From assembly GCF_004768545.1 (NCBI RefSeq), contig NZ_CP038636.1, positions 1,116,001 to 1,180,000 on the forward strand: a stretch of 64,000 bases of DNA, written 5' to 3'. The notes under the pieces were generated by a model. It made no database searches. It was not told the origin of the DNA and saw only the letters and a program-made list of their open reading frames with translations. Below are positions 8,861-17,998 of this stretch, in pieces; position 1 is the first letter of the stretch; the number at the start of each line of letters is the position of its first letter. This stretch comes from Cupriavidus oxalaticus (GTDB lineage: Bacteria > Pseudomonadota > Gammaproteobacteria > Burkholderiales > Burkholderiaceae). A program made the translations under genes and the position numbers.

Positions 8861-9177
8861 CAACCGGCACGACCGCTTCCTTGTGCAGTGCGATCACGCG
8901 GAACGGGCGAAAGCCCTCCCACGGCCTGCGCTGGATATCGAAGGCAGCCTCGCGCTCCACGCGGCAGCGGTAGGACCGCAGCGGCGACGAGCCACTGACC
9001 GGGTCCTGGCGGCGGGCATCGATCAGCCCGTTGAAGGAACCGCTGTCGCACGGTGCGCTGCACTTGATGCTGAAATGAGTGTCCGGTATGGCCGCAGTTG
9101 GCAAGCAATTTACGAGCGTGCCCGGTTTCAAGCACCACATCGGCTGCCAACCACCACCCTTGCGCGGCAGTTTGGTT
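8861..9177. other. Intergenic region, possible decayed coding remnant on the minus strand
   Basis: No intact gene is visible. One minus-strand frame contains SYRCRVEREAAFDIQRRPWE and then GFRPFRVIALHKE. This vaguely resembles the start of a flavin-reductase-type FAD domain, but it has neither a proper start nor the rest of the domain and runs into mdtP. I treat it as an unproven remnant. Confidence 0.2.
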
Positions 9178-11217
9178 TTAGCAAGGCTCCAGAAACTGTT
9201 GCACTGGGTCACCGTCGATCGACGACGGCGCAAGACCTGACACCTTAACAATGCGCTGCCAGCGCTCTAGTTCAGTCTCCACCCGTCTTGCGAGCAGTTC
9301 AGGACCGCCCGGCTCGGGGGCTGCGCCGTAACTCTCGAAGCCCGCTTTGACCTCTGGATCCCGTAGGACTTCGGCCAAGGCGCCATTGAGCTGTTCCACC
9401 ATCGCGGCAGCGGTTCCCGCGGGGGCAAACAGACCATACCACTGAGTCAATTCCATGCCCCTAACGCCCAACTCCGCAAGCGTCGGTACTTCTGGCAGCA
9501 CTGGCAGGCGTTTTGGTCCGGCGACTGCCAGGGCTCGCAACTGACCGGCACCCACTGGCCGATATGCTGTCAGCAGGCTGGCGAACATAACCTGTGTCCG
9601 TCCGTCAATGGTCGACGCGATGGCTGGCGCAGCGCCTTCGAAGGTAGTACTGCGCATCGAAGTACCAGTGGCCAGTTGGAAAAGCTCTGCGGCAAAGTGT
9701 GGCGGTGTACCGTCCCCTGCGGACGCGTAGCGAAACCTTCCAGGCTCGCGCTTCATGTGGGCGACCAGCGTACCCAGATCAAGCGGCGTTTGCATTGGAT
9801 TCGCCACCAACAATATTGGGGACGATCCTATAAGCCCGACCGGAGAAAAAGAGGAAACCGGATCGTACCCGACGGGTTGCAGGGCCGGATTCATCGAATG
9901 AGTTCCAATATAGCCGAGCAAGAGCGTCTGACCATCGGGTTCTGCCCGCGCCACGAACTCGCAGGCAATGCCGCCGTTGGCACCGGGACGGTTATCGATG
10001 ATGACATCATGTCCCAGCAGTCGTCCAAGCCTGGGGCCAATAAGGTGCGCCACAAGATCGTTGCCACCCCCGGCACGGGTAGGTACGATGATCCGCAGTG
10101 AATGCCGAGACGATGCCTGCTTTACTCGGCTGCCTTCCGGCCGCGAGAAGACATAATCGGGCAGATGGAGCTGGCCTTCTATGATCTTGCGTGCCGTTCG
10201 AACGAGGGCCGCTCTTGTTACAGTAGCCGCAGCGCCCTCCCCCTCCAATTCCACCTCCACTTCGATCCGTCCCGCTGGGTGCAAGACGACAAGTGCGTGG
10301 CGGCCGGGCAATCGGGTCAATTGGCTAGCAACCGTCCCAGGTAACGCAAATGCGCTGGCAACGCCGATGGCGCCGGTGACGGCATGCGACGCATGACATT
10401 TGCGAGGCGTAAAGTAGCGCGACGTAATACTGTCCGGTGAATCGCCAGGGCTGACCAGGACTGGCTTTGGAATAACGCTGTCCGAGACATCGCCCAGGCC
10501 CATCAATTCCCCAGCCTGCAAGCGCAGCGCTTCCAGACGCGCAAGCAGTGTCGGGTCATTGTCGAGCGTGGCCGGCGCCTCGCGTCCACTGACACCGAGG
10601 TCGCGTGCCCGGACGAGCATCAATGGCATCGCCGCATCGATACAAGTCACTTCGACGCCGTCAATCAGATCAACGCGGTTGCCCGTCGGAAAGACCTTTC
10701 CGGTCACTGCGCCCCACGCATCGACGAAATCGAGCAGGATGGGTGAACCCGTCCCCGCAACGCCATCGATTCGAGTGTCGCCGTCATAGGTGACCCGACC
10801 GTCAGGCGTGCGGACCGTCACATCGATTCGTGACCCCGTATTGACGTTGTGAACGCGTACGCGGGTTGAGCCGAGTTGGGCGGCAACCAGTCCTTGCTCG
10901 ATCGCAAAGGGGGCGACTCCGGAAAGCATATTGCCGCAGTTCGGCCGGGTGTCCACCGAGGAGTTGCCCACTCCTACCTGTACGAACAGGTAGTCAAGGT
11001 CACAGCCGGGTTGCGTGGATCGCGAAACAATCGCCACCTTGCTGTTCAGCGTGCTACCGCCGCCCACCCCGTCCAGTTGAAGCGGGTCGGAGGCACCGAT
11101 GGCACCGATCAACGCCTGGTCACGAGCCTCTACGCTTTCCGGCAGCCACTCTCGCAGAAAGAACGGTCCACGCGAGGTGCCGGCTCGCATCAGCACGCAA
11201 GGAATCGTCTTGCTCAT
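9178..11217 (-). CDS. Fusion of a PrpF-like isomerase with a Bug-family solute-binding domain
   Basis: The 679-residue protein has two parts. Residues 1 to about 362 are a full PrpF/4-oxalomesaconate-tautomerase-like domain (diaminopimelate-epimerase fold). It has the paired cysteines Cys94 (RPNCGN) and Cys274 (PRKCHAS) and ends in the usual ARKIIEGQ helix. Residues about 373-665 are a Bug/TctC receptor (LRIIVPTRAGGGNDLVA, GANGGIACEFV, then WYGLFAPAGT). The linker at about 363-372 has no signal peptide, so the receptor half would stay in the cytoplasm unless the fusion is cleaved or is a product of deletion. It starts one base after the stop of the upstream Bug gene, so both are cotranscribed. 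Each half is well supported; the function of the fusion is unknown. Confidence 0.85.
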   Translation of the reverse strand: MSKTIPCVLMRAGTSRGPFFLREWLPESVEARDQALIGAIGASDPLQLDGVGGGSTLNSKVAIVSRSTQPGCDLDYLFVQVGVGNSSVDTRPNCGNMLSGVAPFAIEQGLVAAQLGSTRVRVHNVNTGSRIDVTVRTPDGRVTYDGDTRIDGVAGTGSPILLDFVDAWGAVTGKVFPTGNRVDLIDGVEVTCIDAAMPLMLVRARDLGVSGREAPATLDNDPTLLARLEALRLQAGELMGLGDVSDSVIPKPVLVSPGDSPDSITSRYFTPRKCHASHAVTGAIGVASAFALPGTVASQLTRLPGRHALVVLHPAGRIEVEVELEGEGAAATVTRAALVRTARKIIEGQLHLPDYVFSRPEGSRVKQASSRHSLRIIVPTRAGGGNDLVAHLIGPRLGRLLGHDVIIDNRPGANGGIACEFVARAEPDGQTLLLGYIGTHSMNPALQPVGYDPVSSFSPVGLIGSSPILLVANPMQTPLDLGTLVAHMKREPGRFRYASAGDGTPPHFAAELFQLATGTSMRSTTFEGAAPAIASTIDGRTQVMFASLLTAYRPVGAGQLRALAVAGPKRLPVLPEVPTLAELGVRGMELTQWYGLFAPAGTAAAMVEQLNGALAEVLRDPEVKAGFESYGAAPEPGGPELLARRVETELERWQRIVKVSGLAPSSIDGDPVQQFLEPC

Positions 11218-11218
11218 C

Positions 11219-12190
11219 TCAGTCCGCCTTCAGTTTTGCCGCCTGCACTACTTTCTTCCACTTGACCTGTTCCTCCTGAATAAATGTTCGCATCTGGGCC
11301 GTGGACATGGCCGTAACCTCTGCGCCTTGTCCCTCCAAACGCTGGACAACAGTCTTGTCCTTCAACGCCTGGTTTAATGCCTTGTTCAGTGCTTCTACAA
11401 CGGGTGCTGGCGTGTTCGCGGGTGCGAAGATGGCGTACCACTGGGAGACATCGACGTCATTGATCCCTTGTTCCTTCAGCGTGGGCAACTCTGGCATCAG
11501 CGAAGAGCGCTTGCTGCCTGCAATCCCGACCGCCTTCAGCTTGCCGTTCTTCAACTGGGGCAATGCGGTGAAAAGACTCGGAAACATCACTTGTGTCTGC
11601 CCGGCAACTGTGTCATTAATCGCCGGAGCTGATCCCTTATACGGCACATGAAGCATCTCGGTGCCGGTCGAGAGTTTGAACATTTCCGCGGCAAAATGCG
11701 GAGCGGTTCCATTGCCCGCCGAGGCGTAACTGATCTTTCCTGGCGTTGCTTTGAGTAGCGTCACGACTCCCTTGGCATCGTTGGCCTTCAGGTTCGGATT
11801 GACGACCATCACTATTGCCGAAGAACCAACCATGCCGACCGGTACAAAATCCTTAACGGGATCGTACCGAAGCTTCTGCAAAGCAGGATTCATGGCATGT
11901 GTCGCCACGTAGCCGAGTAGCAAGGTGTACCCGTCCGGTGGGGCACGCATGACAAACTCACTGGCAATCGCCCCGTTCGCCCCCGCTTTGTTGTCGACCA
12001 CGATTGTCTGCTTGAGGATCGTCGACATTGCTTGGCCAACTACCCGCGCCATGGCGTCATTAGCGCCTCCCGCTGCGGTGGGCACTACCAGCGAAATTCT
12101 CTTTTCAGGGAACGCCCCGAAGGAGCTGGCGCTCCCAAGTGCTGCCGCGATCGCAATGCTGCACAGCAAAAGTCGCTTGGATGATTGCAT
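11219..12190 (-). CDS. Bug-family (TctC-like) periplasmic solute-binding protein
   Basis: This 323-residue protein is of normal family length. It has a cleavable signal peptide (MQSSKRLLLCSIAIAAALGS, cleavage near SSFGA), then FPEKRISLVVPTAAGGANDAMAR, DNKAGANGAIASEFV and QWYAIFAPANTPAP, all typical of Bug receptors. Bug proteins bind small carboxylates in the periplasm and feed tripartite (TctAB) transporters or signalling systems. No tctAB genes are nearby. The gene heads an operon with the PrpF-Bug fusion and is divergent from a LysR gene, which probably controls it. Confidence 0.9.
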   Translation of the reverse strand: MQSSKRLLLCSIAIAAALGSASSFGAFPEKRISLVVPTAAGGANDAMARVVGQAMSTILKQTIVVDNKAGANGAIASEFVMRAPPDGYTLLLGYVATHAMNPALQKLRYDPVKDFVPVGMVGSSAIVMVVNPNLKANDAKGVVTLLKATPGKISYASAGNGTAPHFAAEMFKLSTGTEMLHVPYKGSAPAINDTVAGQTQVMFPSLFTALPQLKNGKLKAVGIAGSKRSSLMPELPTLKEQGINDVDVSQWYAIFAPANTPAPVVEALNKALNQALKDKTVVQRLEGQGAEVTAMSTAQMRTFIQEEQVKWKKVVQAAKLKAD

Positions 12191-12273
12191 CTGTCTGCTC
12201 CATATGATGTGGTTTTAATGGTCGGCCTAGTGGAGCCGCCTCGGTATGTTCGTAGTTCCCCGTCATTTAGAGA

Positions 12274-12293
12274 ATTGAATTTTTAGGATCAAT
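12274..12293. promoter_or_regulatory. Interrupted inverted repeat ATTGA-N10-TCAAT, candidate LysR site
   Basis: It lies in the 145-bp divergent space between the Bug gene and the LysR gene. It contains a T-N11-A type core within a 5-bp inverted repeat, as in many LysR recognition sites. It starts 62 bp upstream of the LysR start codon. Confidence 0.5.
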
Positions 12294-12335
12294 TGATGCA
12301 CAATAGGTATCAGTGATGAAGCTCGGGAAAGTGCA

Positions 12336-13265
12336 ATGACCATCAACTTCAACCTCAATGATTTGCAGGCATTTCGTGCCGTTGCCGAGCTGAATAGCTT
12401 CCGCAAGGCGGCTAACTCCCTGAACGTCTCGCAGCCGGCCTTTAGCCGCCGCATAGACAAGCTTGAAGAGGCATTGGGGGTGCGCTTGCTCGACCGCACC
12501 ACCCGCCGGGTGAGCCTGACGACCGTCGGCCGGGATTTCGACCGTAAGGTAAAGGAGATACTTGACGAACTGGATCAGGCACTGCTCGGCATACGCGGAG
12601 TGACGACGACGCGGATGGGGGAAGTGACTATTGCTTGCGTACCGTCGACGGTCTATTACTTCTTGCCGCAAGTCATCTCGCGCTACCATGCGCAGTATCC
12701 GAAGATTCGGGTAAAGATTCTGGATGCCAGCGCGAACGAGGTGCTGTCAGCGGTGTCGCGCAGTGAAGCAGATTTCGGCATCGATTTCGTGGGAGGCCAA
12801 GAGCCGGACATTGAATTCAGGCCCTTGCTGGAAGAACGCTTCGTTGCGGCCTGTCGTCGCGATCATCCACTGGCGCAGCGACGGCAAGTGACCTGGGCAG
12901 ACCTCGCCGGCTACGACTACATTTCGGTCAGCAAAGCTTCCGGCAACCGGCTGCTCCTCGATCAGGCGCTATCCAACGTGTCAGGATTGCCGCAGAGTAT
13001 CTATGAGACACAGCACGTCACCACGACCTTGGGCCTGGTCGAAGCCGGCCTTGGCATCGCAGCGGTGCCATCGATCGCCATGCCAGGTCCAGACCATCCG
13101 CTTCTAGTTAGTGTTCCACTAACCGACCCGGTCGTGACGCGCAAAATTGGGTTAATACGCCGCAAGAGCCGATCCTTAACACCTGCCGCGCAGCAGCTCT
13201 ACGACTTCCTTTGCGAAACACGACCAAGACGTGGCGCGCCCGCCGGCAAACGGCGTGGCAAATAG
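12336..13265 (+). CDS. LysR family transcriptional regulator
   Basis: The protein is 309 residues. The N-terminal helix-turn-helix is clear (DLQAFRAVAELNSFRKAANS, then NVSQPAFSRRIDKLEEALG). The effector-binding domain follows from about residue 95. It is divergent from the Bug/PrpF-Bug operon, the usual arrangement for a LysR activator responding to the operon's substrate. Its 3' end faces the lyase-CoA-transferase-hydratase operon, which may belong to the same regulon. The C-terminus is Arg/Lys-rich. Confidence 0.9.
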   Translation: MTINFNLNDLQAFRAVAELNSFRKAANSLNVSQPAFSRRIDKLEEALGVRLLDRTTRRVSLTTVGRDFDRKVKEILDELDQALLGIRGVTTTRMGEVTIACVPSTVYYFLPQVISRYHAQYPKIRVKILDASANEVLSAVSRSEADFGIDFVGGQEPDIEFRPLLEERFVAACRRDHPLAQRRQVTWADLAGYDYISVSKASGNRLLLDQALSNVSGLPQSIYETQHVTTTLGLVEAGLGIAAVPSIAMPGPDHPLLVSVPLTDPVVTRKIGLIRRKSRSLTPAAQQLYDFLCETRPRRGAPAGKRRGK

Positions 13266-13279
13266 TATTTTGGCCCGCG

Positions 13280-13301
13280 GCATGCCGGCAGGCCGGCATG
13301 C
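13280..13301. terminator. Hairpin between convergent LysR and lyase genes
   Basis: GCATGCCGGC and its reverse complement are separated by only two bases, giving a 10-bp arm. It lies between two convergent genes and probably ends both transcripts. There is no strong T-run on either side. Confidence 0.5.
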
Positions 13302-13319
13302 TCGTCTTGGCAGTGCGTC

Positions 13320-14666
13320 TTAGCGCCGGCTAGCCAGTACCCTGTCGACCATTACGCCGGCTTGGCCAACATTGTTGCGTGGATCGCACATGGCCTCGAG
13401 TTGTGCGCGTGACACGTGGCTGCTTACTTCCGGATGTGCCGCGAGGATGTCGATCAACGGTCGGTTGTTGGCAATGGCCTCGCGGCAAAGGTCATAGACC
13501 AGATCGTGCGCGTATTCGCGCCCAATATATGGTCCCAGGCCCATCATCACCGCCTCAGACATAACCAGCCCGTTTGTCATGTCGATATTCGCGCGCATGC
13601 GAGCCGCGTCCACCTCCAAGCCCTGCAACACGAACTTCGCCTGCTTCAGGGCACCGGAAATCAGGCAAAAGATCTCCGGTAGGGATACCCATTCGATCTC
13701 CCACGGGCCTGTTGAACGCTCGTGGTCAGCCACCATCGCATCCATCAGGGCCGCCGCGTGCTGCCGTGCAACCGAGATGTTGGCGTGGATGTACAGGCAC
13801 GAAATCGGGTTGCGCTTCTGCGGCATGGTTGATGAAGAGCCGCGCCCCGGCGCAAAGGGTTCGAACACCTCGGCAACTTCAGTCTGCATCATGAGCTTCA
13901 CGTCCATGGCGATCTTGCCGAGCGAGCCGCCGACGAGTCCGAGAAACGCGCCCACTTCGGCAATCGTATCGCGCACCGTGTGCCAGGAGATCAGTGGCTG
14001 CGCCAGCCCAAGTTCCTTCATCAACGCAGCCTGGGTTTCCATGGCTCCCGTCTGCAACGAGGAAAGCGTACCGGATGCGCCGCCGAACTCACCCATCAGC
14101 ACTCGCGGCTTCAACTGCTGCAGCCGCTCGCGGTGGCGCTCGATGCCGGCAAGGATGCTGGCCATCTTGTAGCCGAACGTAATAGGGGTGGCTTGCTGCA
14201 GGTTGGACCGACCGATCACCGGCGTGTCGCGGTACTGCTTCGCCAGCGTTGCAAGCGCGTCAGCGATGTCCTCGAGGTCCGACTCGATCAGTGCCAGGCC
14301 CTCGCGCATCTGCAACACCGCCGCTGTGTCGGTAATGTCCTGGGTGGTGGCGCCCCAATGGCAGAATTCGCCAAGCCCATCTCGGCAGTTCGCGTTGATC
14401 TGGTTGACCACCGCGATAATCGGATATCCGATCTGTTCGGTCTTTGCCTTGAGCTTAACCCAGTCAATTTGGGAAAGTTCGCAATTCTTGACGATCTCGT
14501 CGGCCGCTTCCTGCGGGATGATGCCAAGCTCACCTTGCACTTTTGCCAACGCGCGCTCGATGTCCAGGTATTTAGCCGTGCGGTTTTCATCGGACCACAC
14601 TTCGCGCATGCGCGCGTCGCTAAACATGTCGCCAAAAATGCGGGAATCAATGATGGTGGAAGCCAT
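13320..14666 (-). CDS. Fumarase/aspartase-superfamily lyase (adenylosuccinate lyase / carboxymuconate cycloisomerase-like)
   Basis: The 448-residue protein carries the superfamily signature GSSSTMPQKRNP (residues about 276-287). Its other conserved regions include GATTQDITDTA and the helix-rich central domain. The closest named families by eye are adenylosuccinate lyase and 3-carboxy-cis,cis-muconate cycloisomerase. It is not the housekeeping purB by context, because it sits in an operon with a CoA-transferase and a mesaconyl-CoA-hydratase-like gene. It is expected to eliminate fumarate or a related acid from, or lactonise, a C-N or C-O substituted dicarboxylate. The exact substrate is unknown. 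Confidence 0.8.
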   Translation of the reverse strand: MASTIIDSRIFGDMFSDARMREVWSDENRTAKYLDIERALAKVQGELGIIPQEAADEIVKNCELSQIDWVKLKAKTEQIGYPIIAVVNQINANCRDGLGEFCHWGATTQDITDTAAVLQMREGLALIESDLEDIADALATLAKQYRDTPVIGRSNLQQATPITFGYKMASILAGIERHRERLQQLKPRVLMGEFGGASGTLSSLQTGAMETQAALMKELGLAQPLISWHTVRDTIAEVGAFLGLVGGSLGKIAMDVKLMMQTEVAEVFEPFAPGRGSSSTMPQKRNPISCLYIHANISVARQHAAALMDAMVADHERSTGPWEIEWVSLPEIFCLISGALKQAKFVLQGLEVDAARMRANIDMTNGLVMSEAVMMGLGPYIGREYAHDLVYDLCREAIANNRPLIDILAAHPEVSSHVSRAQLEAMCDPRNNVGQAGVMVDRVLASRR

Positions 14667-14713
14667 AGGTTACGTCTCCGTTGGTCACATGTATGGTGCG
14701 CTAGGCCAGCGCG

Positions 14714-15904
14714 TTACACAACGCTATCAGCGCGCATCATGGCGATTTCGTCGGAGGCATATCCAAGCTCCGCGAGAATTGTGTCGGTGTGCTGACCAAG
14801 TGCCGGTATCGGATCCATACGCGGCCCTTCGTTCCAGGTCCCCGGGGGCAAGAGAGCGGGCAGCATGCCCTTGGGCGAGTCGACTTCAGTCCAGCGGCCG
14901 CGCGCCTTGAGTTGAGCATGCTCCCACACCCCCTGCATGTCATTGACGCTGGCATTAGCGATCTGGGCTAACTCCAGTCGCTGCACCACTTGAGCACCGC
15001 TTAGAGGCAAAAAGGCATCTACGATGATCTGCCTCAGTGCAGTGCGCTCGGCCACGCGTCTGGAGTTTGAGCTAAAGCGGGGATCTTCGATCAGTTCGGG
15101 CCGCTGGAGCACCGTGTTGCAGAAGCTTGCCCATTCCCGCTCGTTCTGCAACCCCAACATTACTGTCGCCCCATCGCCAGCCGGAAACGGTCCATAGGGG
15201 TAGATTGTGGCGTGGCTTGCGCCCGTGCGCTGCGGCGGCTGTGCCCCGTCAAACGCGTAGTAGAGAGGGTAACTATTCCATTCCGCCAGCGCCTCTAGCA
15301 TGGAGATGTCAATACGTTGCCCTCGGCCCGTCTGATTGCGTTGTAACAGAGCGGCCAGAATGTTTGTGTAGGCATACATGCCGGCGGCAATATCGGCAAT
15401 GGAAGGCCCAGCCTTGCAAGGCACCTCAGGCGTCCCCGTCACGGACAGAAATCCGGCTTCGCTCTGAACGAGAAGGTCATAGGCCTTCTTGTCGCGGTAT
15501 GGTCCGGGATTCTCCGGGTTGTCGCCATAGCCCGAAATATCACACACAATGATTTGGGGCTTGACGGCGGAAAGCGTTTCGTAGCCGAGACCAAGCCGTG
15601 CTGCGGCGCCTGGTGCGAGGTTCTGAACCACCACGTCCGCCTTTTCCTCAATCAAACGCTGTAATACGCCAGCCGCGGCCGGGTGCTTGACATCGAGCGT
15701 CAGGCTTTCCTTCGAGCGGTTTGTCCAGACGAAATGCGAGGCCAGGCCACGGACCCGCTCATCATAACCACGGGCGAAATCGCCGACCCCAGGCCGCTCG
15801 ATCTTAATAACTCGTGCACCCAGATCGGCAAGCTGGCGCGTGGCAAAAGGCGCCGCAATCGCGTGTTCAAATGTGACAACCGTGATGTCTTTGAGGGGTT
15901 GCAT
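14714..15904 (-). CDS. Class III CoA-transferase (CaiB/BaiF family)
   Basis: At 396 residues it has normal family length. The N-terminal TFEHAIAAPFATRQLADLGA and IKIERPGVGDFAR segments are typical. Asp143 in KKAYDLLVQSEAG is the expected catalytic aspartate that forms the acyl anhydride with the CoA donor. These enzymes move CoA from succinyl-CoA or another donor to an organic acid. Together with the downstream lyase and the upstream hydratase-like gene, the operon looks built to activate and process a branched or unsaturated dicarboxylate such as mesaconate or itaconate. That substrate assignment is inference. Confidence 0.87.
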   Translation of the reverse strand: MQPLKDITVVTFEHAIAAPFATRQLADLGARVIKIERPGVGDFARGYDERVRGLASHFVWTNRSKESLTLDVKHPAAAGVLQRLIEEKADVVVQNLAPGAAARLGLGYETLSAVKPQIIVCDISGYGDNPENPGPYRDKKAYDLLVQSEAGFLSVTGTPEVPCKAGPSIADIAAGMYAYTNILAALLQRNQTGRGQRIDISMLEALAEWNSYPLYYAFDGAQPPQRTGASHATIYPYGPFPAGDGATVMLGLQNEREWASFCNTVLQRPELIEDPRFSSNSRRVAERTALRQIIVDAFLPLSGAQVVQRLELAQIANASVNDMQGVWEHAQLKARGRWTEVDSPKGMLPALLPPGTWNEGPRMDPIPALGQHTDTILAELGYASDEIAMMRADSVV

Positions 15905-15926
15905 CAGGATCTTCCGTAAAGCGAAA

Positions 15927-16787
15927 TCAGCGAAGGACTGCCGTGGCGTCCATGGTCAGCCAGCCCTCGTGGTCCGATGCCCACAAGCGAACTGTTTTGC
16001 CGTCAGACTGCGGTTGACCGCTGACCCGGAAGGGATGCAGGTCGAAGGTCGGGCGCACCGCACGGAATCGAAAGCTGGCGACCTCGGCCTGGGGCAATTC
16101 ACGCTGCAGCAGATCCAGTAGCAACGTAGCGATCAGCGGGCCGTGGACAATCAAGCCGGGGTAGCCTTCGACCTCTGTCACGTAGCGGCGGTCATAGTGG
16201 ATGCGATGCCCATTGAAAGTCAGGGCCGAATAGCGGAACAGCAACACGTCGTCCGGAACAATTTGGCGCTGCCAAGCCGCTTCCGCGGGCGCCGCCTGGG
16301 GCATGACAGGCGCCTCGCCAGACTGCTGTGCCTCTCGGTAAACGATGTCGTGAAACTCCACTAACGCCGGTTCCGCAGTACCGATCACGCGGATCTCGTG
16401 ACGCACTTTTACAAATACTAACTTCCCGGTCCGCCCCTCCTTGCTTGTAACATCGTCGATGATGGAGGTGCGCTGGATCTTGTCGCCCACCCGAAGTGGA
16501 TGGCGAAACTCGAATTGGCCGCCTGCCCACATGCGGCGGGGCAATGGCACAGGGGGTAGAAATCCGCCGCGCTTGGCATGGCCATCGTGCCCAATTTCGC
16601 TTTGACGATGCATGGGTAGGAAATACAGCCAATGCCACAGTGGCGGCAATGGAGTGCCTGCTGTCTGCGCTGCTGCGGGGTAATCCAGCGTCGCACGCAG
16701 CGCTGCGATCGGCGCGGCAGTGACTGTGTCCTCCCACTGCTCGCTGCGTCCGATCCACGTCCTGGGGTCAATTGCCTGTTCGTCCAC
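15927..16787 (-). CDS. MaoC-like / HTD2-type dehydratase, mesaconyl-C4-CoA hydratase-like
   Basis: The 286-residue double hot-dog protein has an N-terminal FAS1-like half with PLPRRMWAGGQFEFRHPLRVGD. The C-terminal half has RYSALTFNGHRIHYD and VEGYPGLIVHGPL, the hydratase-2 type active site. This layout is shared by mesaconyl-C4-CoA hydratase and the fungal HTD2 dehydratase. The gene is first in a minus-strand operon with the CoA-transferase (23-bp spacing) and lyase. A hydration of an enoyl-CoA dicarboxylate to a citramalyl-CoA-like product is the best guess. Confidence 0.8.
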   Translation of the reverse strand: MDEQAIDPRTWIGRSEQWEDTVTAAPIAALRATLDYPAAAQTAGTPLPPLWHWLYFLPMHRQSEIGHDGHAKRGGFLPPVPLPRRMWAGGQFEFRHPLRVGDKIQRTSIIDDVTSKEGRTGKLVFVKVRHEIRVIGTAEPALVEFHDIVYREAQQSGEAPVMPQAAPAEAAWQRQIVPDDVLLFRYSALTFNGHRIHYDRRYVTEVEGYPGLIVHGPLIATLLLDLLQRELPQAEVASFRFRAVRPTFDLHPFRVSGQPQSDGKTVRLWASDHEGWLTMDATAVLR

Positions 16788-16924
16788 TGCTGGCTCCTTG
16801 CATTTGTGCTAGCCCGAATGCCCGTTCACGCGCGGGACCAGCGGAGTTAGATCAATCGAAGAATAGTTGGGCACATTGAATCGCCGGCGCACCAGTTAGC
16901 CGCCTGGCAGAACAATGGAGCGCT

Positions 16925-17998
16925 CTAGAAGCGATGTCGCAAGCCGATGCCACCGCCGACTTTGCTGCCTTTCACTCCCATGAAGGTGGGCAGCGCATAG
17001 GCACCGTTGATGCGATTGAAATCAATTTCGGCGTAAATGTCGGTCCGCTTTGAAAGGTTGTAGTCCGCGACGCCGGTCACCATGATGCGGCTGCCGGAGG
17101 CATTGCGCTGGCGGTCGTAGTGCGACGCAACGGATAGCGTGAGAGCAGAGGTAGCCGCCACAGCGAAGCCGCCACTGAATACATCGTTTCGCGTCGGGCT
17201 CACATCGAATCGATTGTTGAGATAGCCGAAAGTTAGCTTGACTATCCCCCATTGATAGTTGCCACCCACGCCCCAGACTTTTCTCGACTCAGGCGTGGTT
17301 AGGGCATTGGCCTGCTGCCAGAAACCACCGACGTCCACCGGTCCCTGCTTATAGCCAAGAGTTGCGCCGTAACTAGAGCTCGGCTTCATATGACCCGACA
17401 CCTCGCCAAAGGTGTAATACGCTCCCGCAGATAGCGCTCCCCATTGTCCGAAGTATTTCGCCATATTGTCTTGGCGCGGTCCCGTATAGCCGTTAAAGAT
17501 GGTGACTGCGTCCAGATTGGGGTGACCGTTAGGCTGAAAGCGGGAGGTCGCATCGTAGCCCGTGGTGAATTGCCGGCCGAACGTCAGCCTACCGAAGCGC
17601 TCGTGGTTCAATCCGACCCATGCCTGCCTTCCAAACAAACGCCCCTGACCGCCGGTGCTCTGCTGTCCATAGTTTGCCGTTGCGGTGCCTTGCTGCGATA
17701 CGCCAGTCGAGGGATCAAAGCCACTCTCCAAATTGAAGATGGCGGACAATCCGCCTCCGAGCGCCTCGTTGCCCCGCATGCCCCAACGCGAACCGTTGAA
17801 ATAGCCGTCGGTTAATGCAGCCAACTTATTGTCGCCCGCGTTATTGCTTGAGTAGCGAAGAGTGGTATCGATGATGCCGTACAGGCTTACTCCGGACGAA
17901 GTCTGTGCTTGCACAGTAGTGGTGATTGCAATCCCAAGGACCGCCCCGGCCGCCAACTTCCCGTTTGACCGACTTTTCCGTTCTTGCTCGATGCCCAT
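16925..17998 (-). CDS. Gram-negative porin (Burkholderiales OmpC type)
   Basis: The start at 17998 (MGIEQERKS) is chosen because GGGAGATAGG stands directly upstream. The longer frame to 18160 has no signal-like sequence before this point. The 357-residue product has a signal peptide (KLAAGAVLGIAITTTVQAQ). It opens with SSGVSLYGIIDTTLRY, contains SRWGMRGNEALGGGLSAIFN and the LFGRQAWVGL loop motif, and ends in GLRHRF with the terminal Phe needed for outer-membrane assembly. It forms a trimeric diffusion pore, probably serving the nearby organic-acid locus. Confidence 0.92.
   Translation of the reverse strand: MGIEQERKSRSNGKLAAGAVLGIAITTTVQAQTSSGVSLYGIIDTTLRYSSNNAGDNKLAALTDGYFNGSRWGMRGNEALGGGLSAIFNLESGFDPSTGVSQQGTATANYGQQSTGGQGRLFGRQAWVGLNHERFGRLTFGRQFTTGYDATSRFQPNGHPNLDAVTIFNGYTGPRQDNMAKYFGQWGALSAGAYYTFGEVSGHMKPSSSYGATLGYKQGPVDVGGFWQQANALTTPESRKVWGVGGNYQWGIVKLTFGYLNNRFDVSPTRNDVFSGGFAVAATSALTLSVASHYDRQRNASGSRIMVTGVADYNLSKRTDIYAEIDFNRINGAYALPTFMGVKGSKVGGGIGLRHRF

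Noticed and set aside
8784..9251. 155-codon minus-strand frame between mdtP and the fusion gene, resembling a flavin-reductase N-terminus
   Set aside because: The similarity is short and it overlaps the ends of two well-supported genes. I list it only as a possible remnant.
9178..9260. Suspected insertion-sequence end at the 3' end of the fusion gene
   Set aside because: No matching inverted end, target duplication or transposase is visible nearby.
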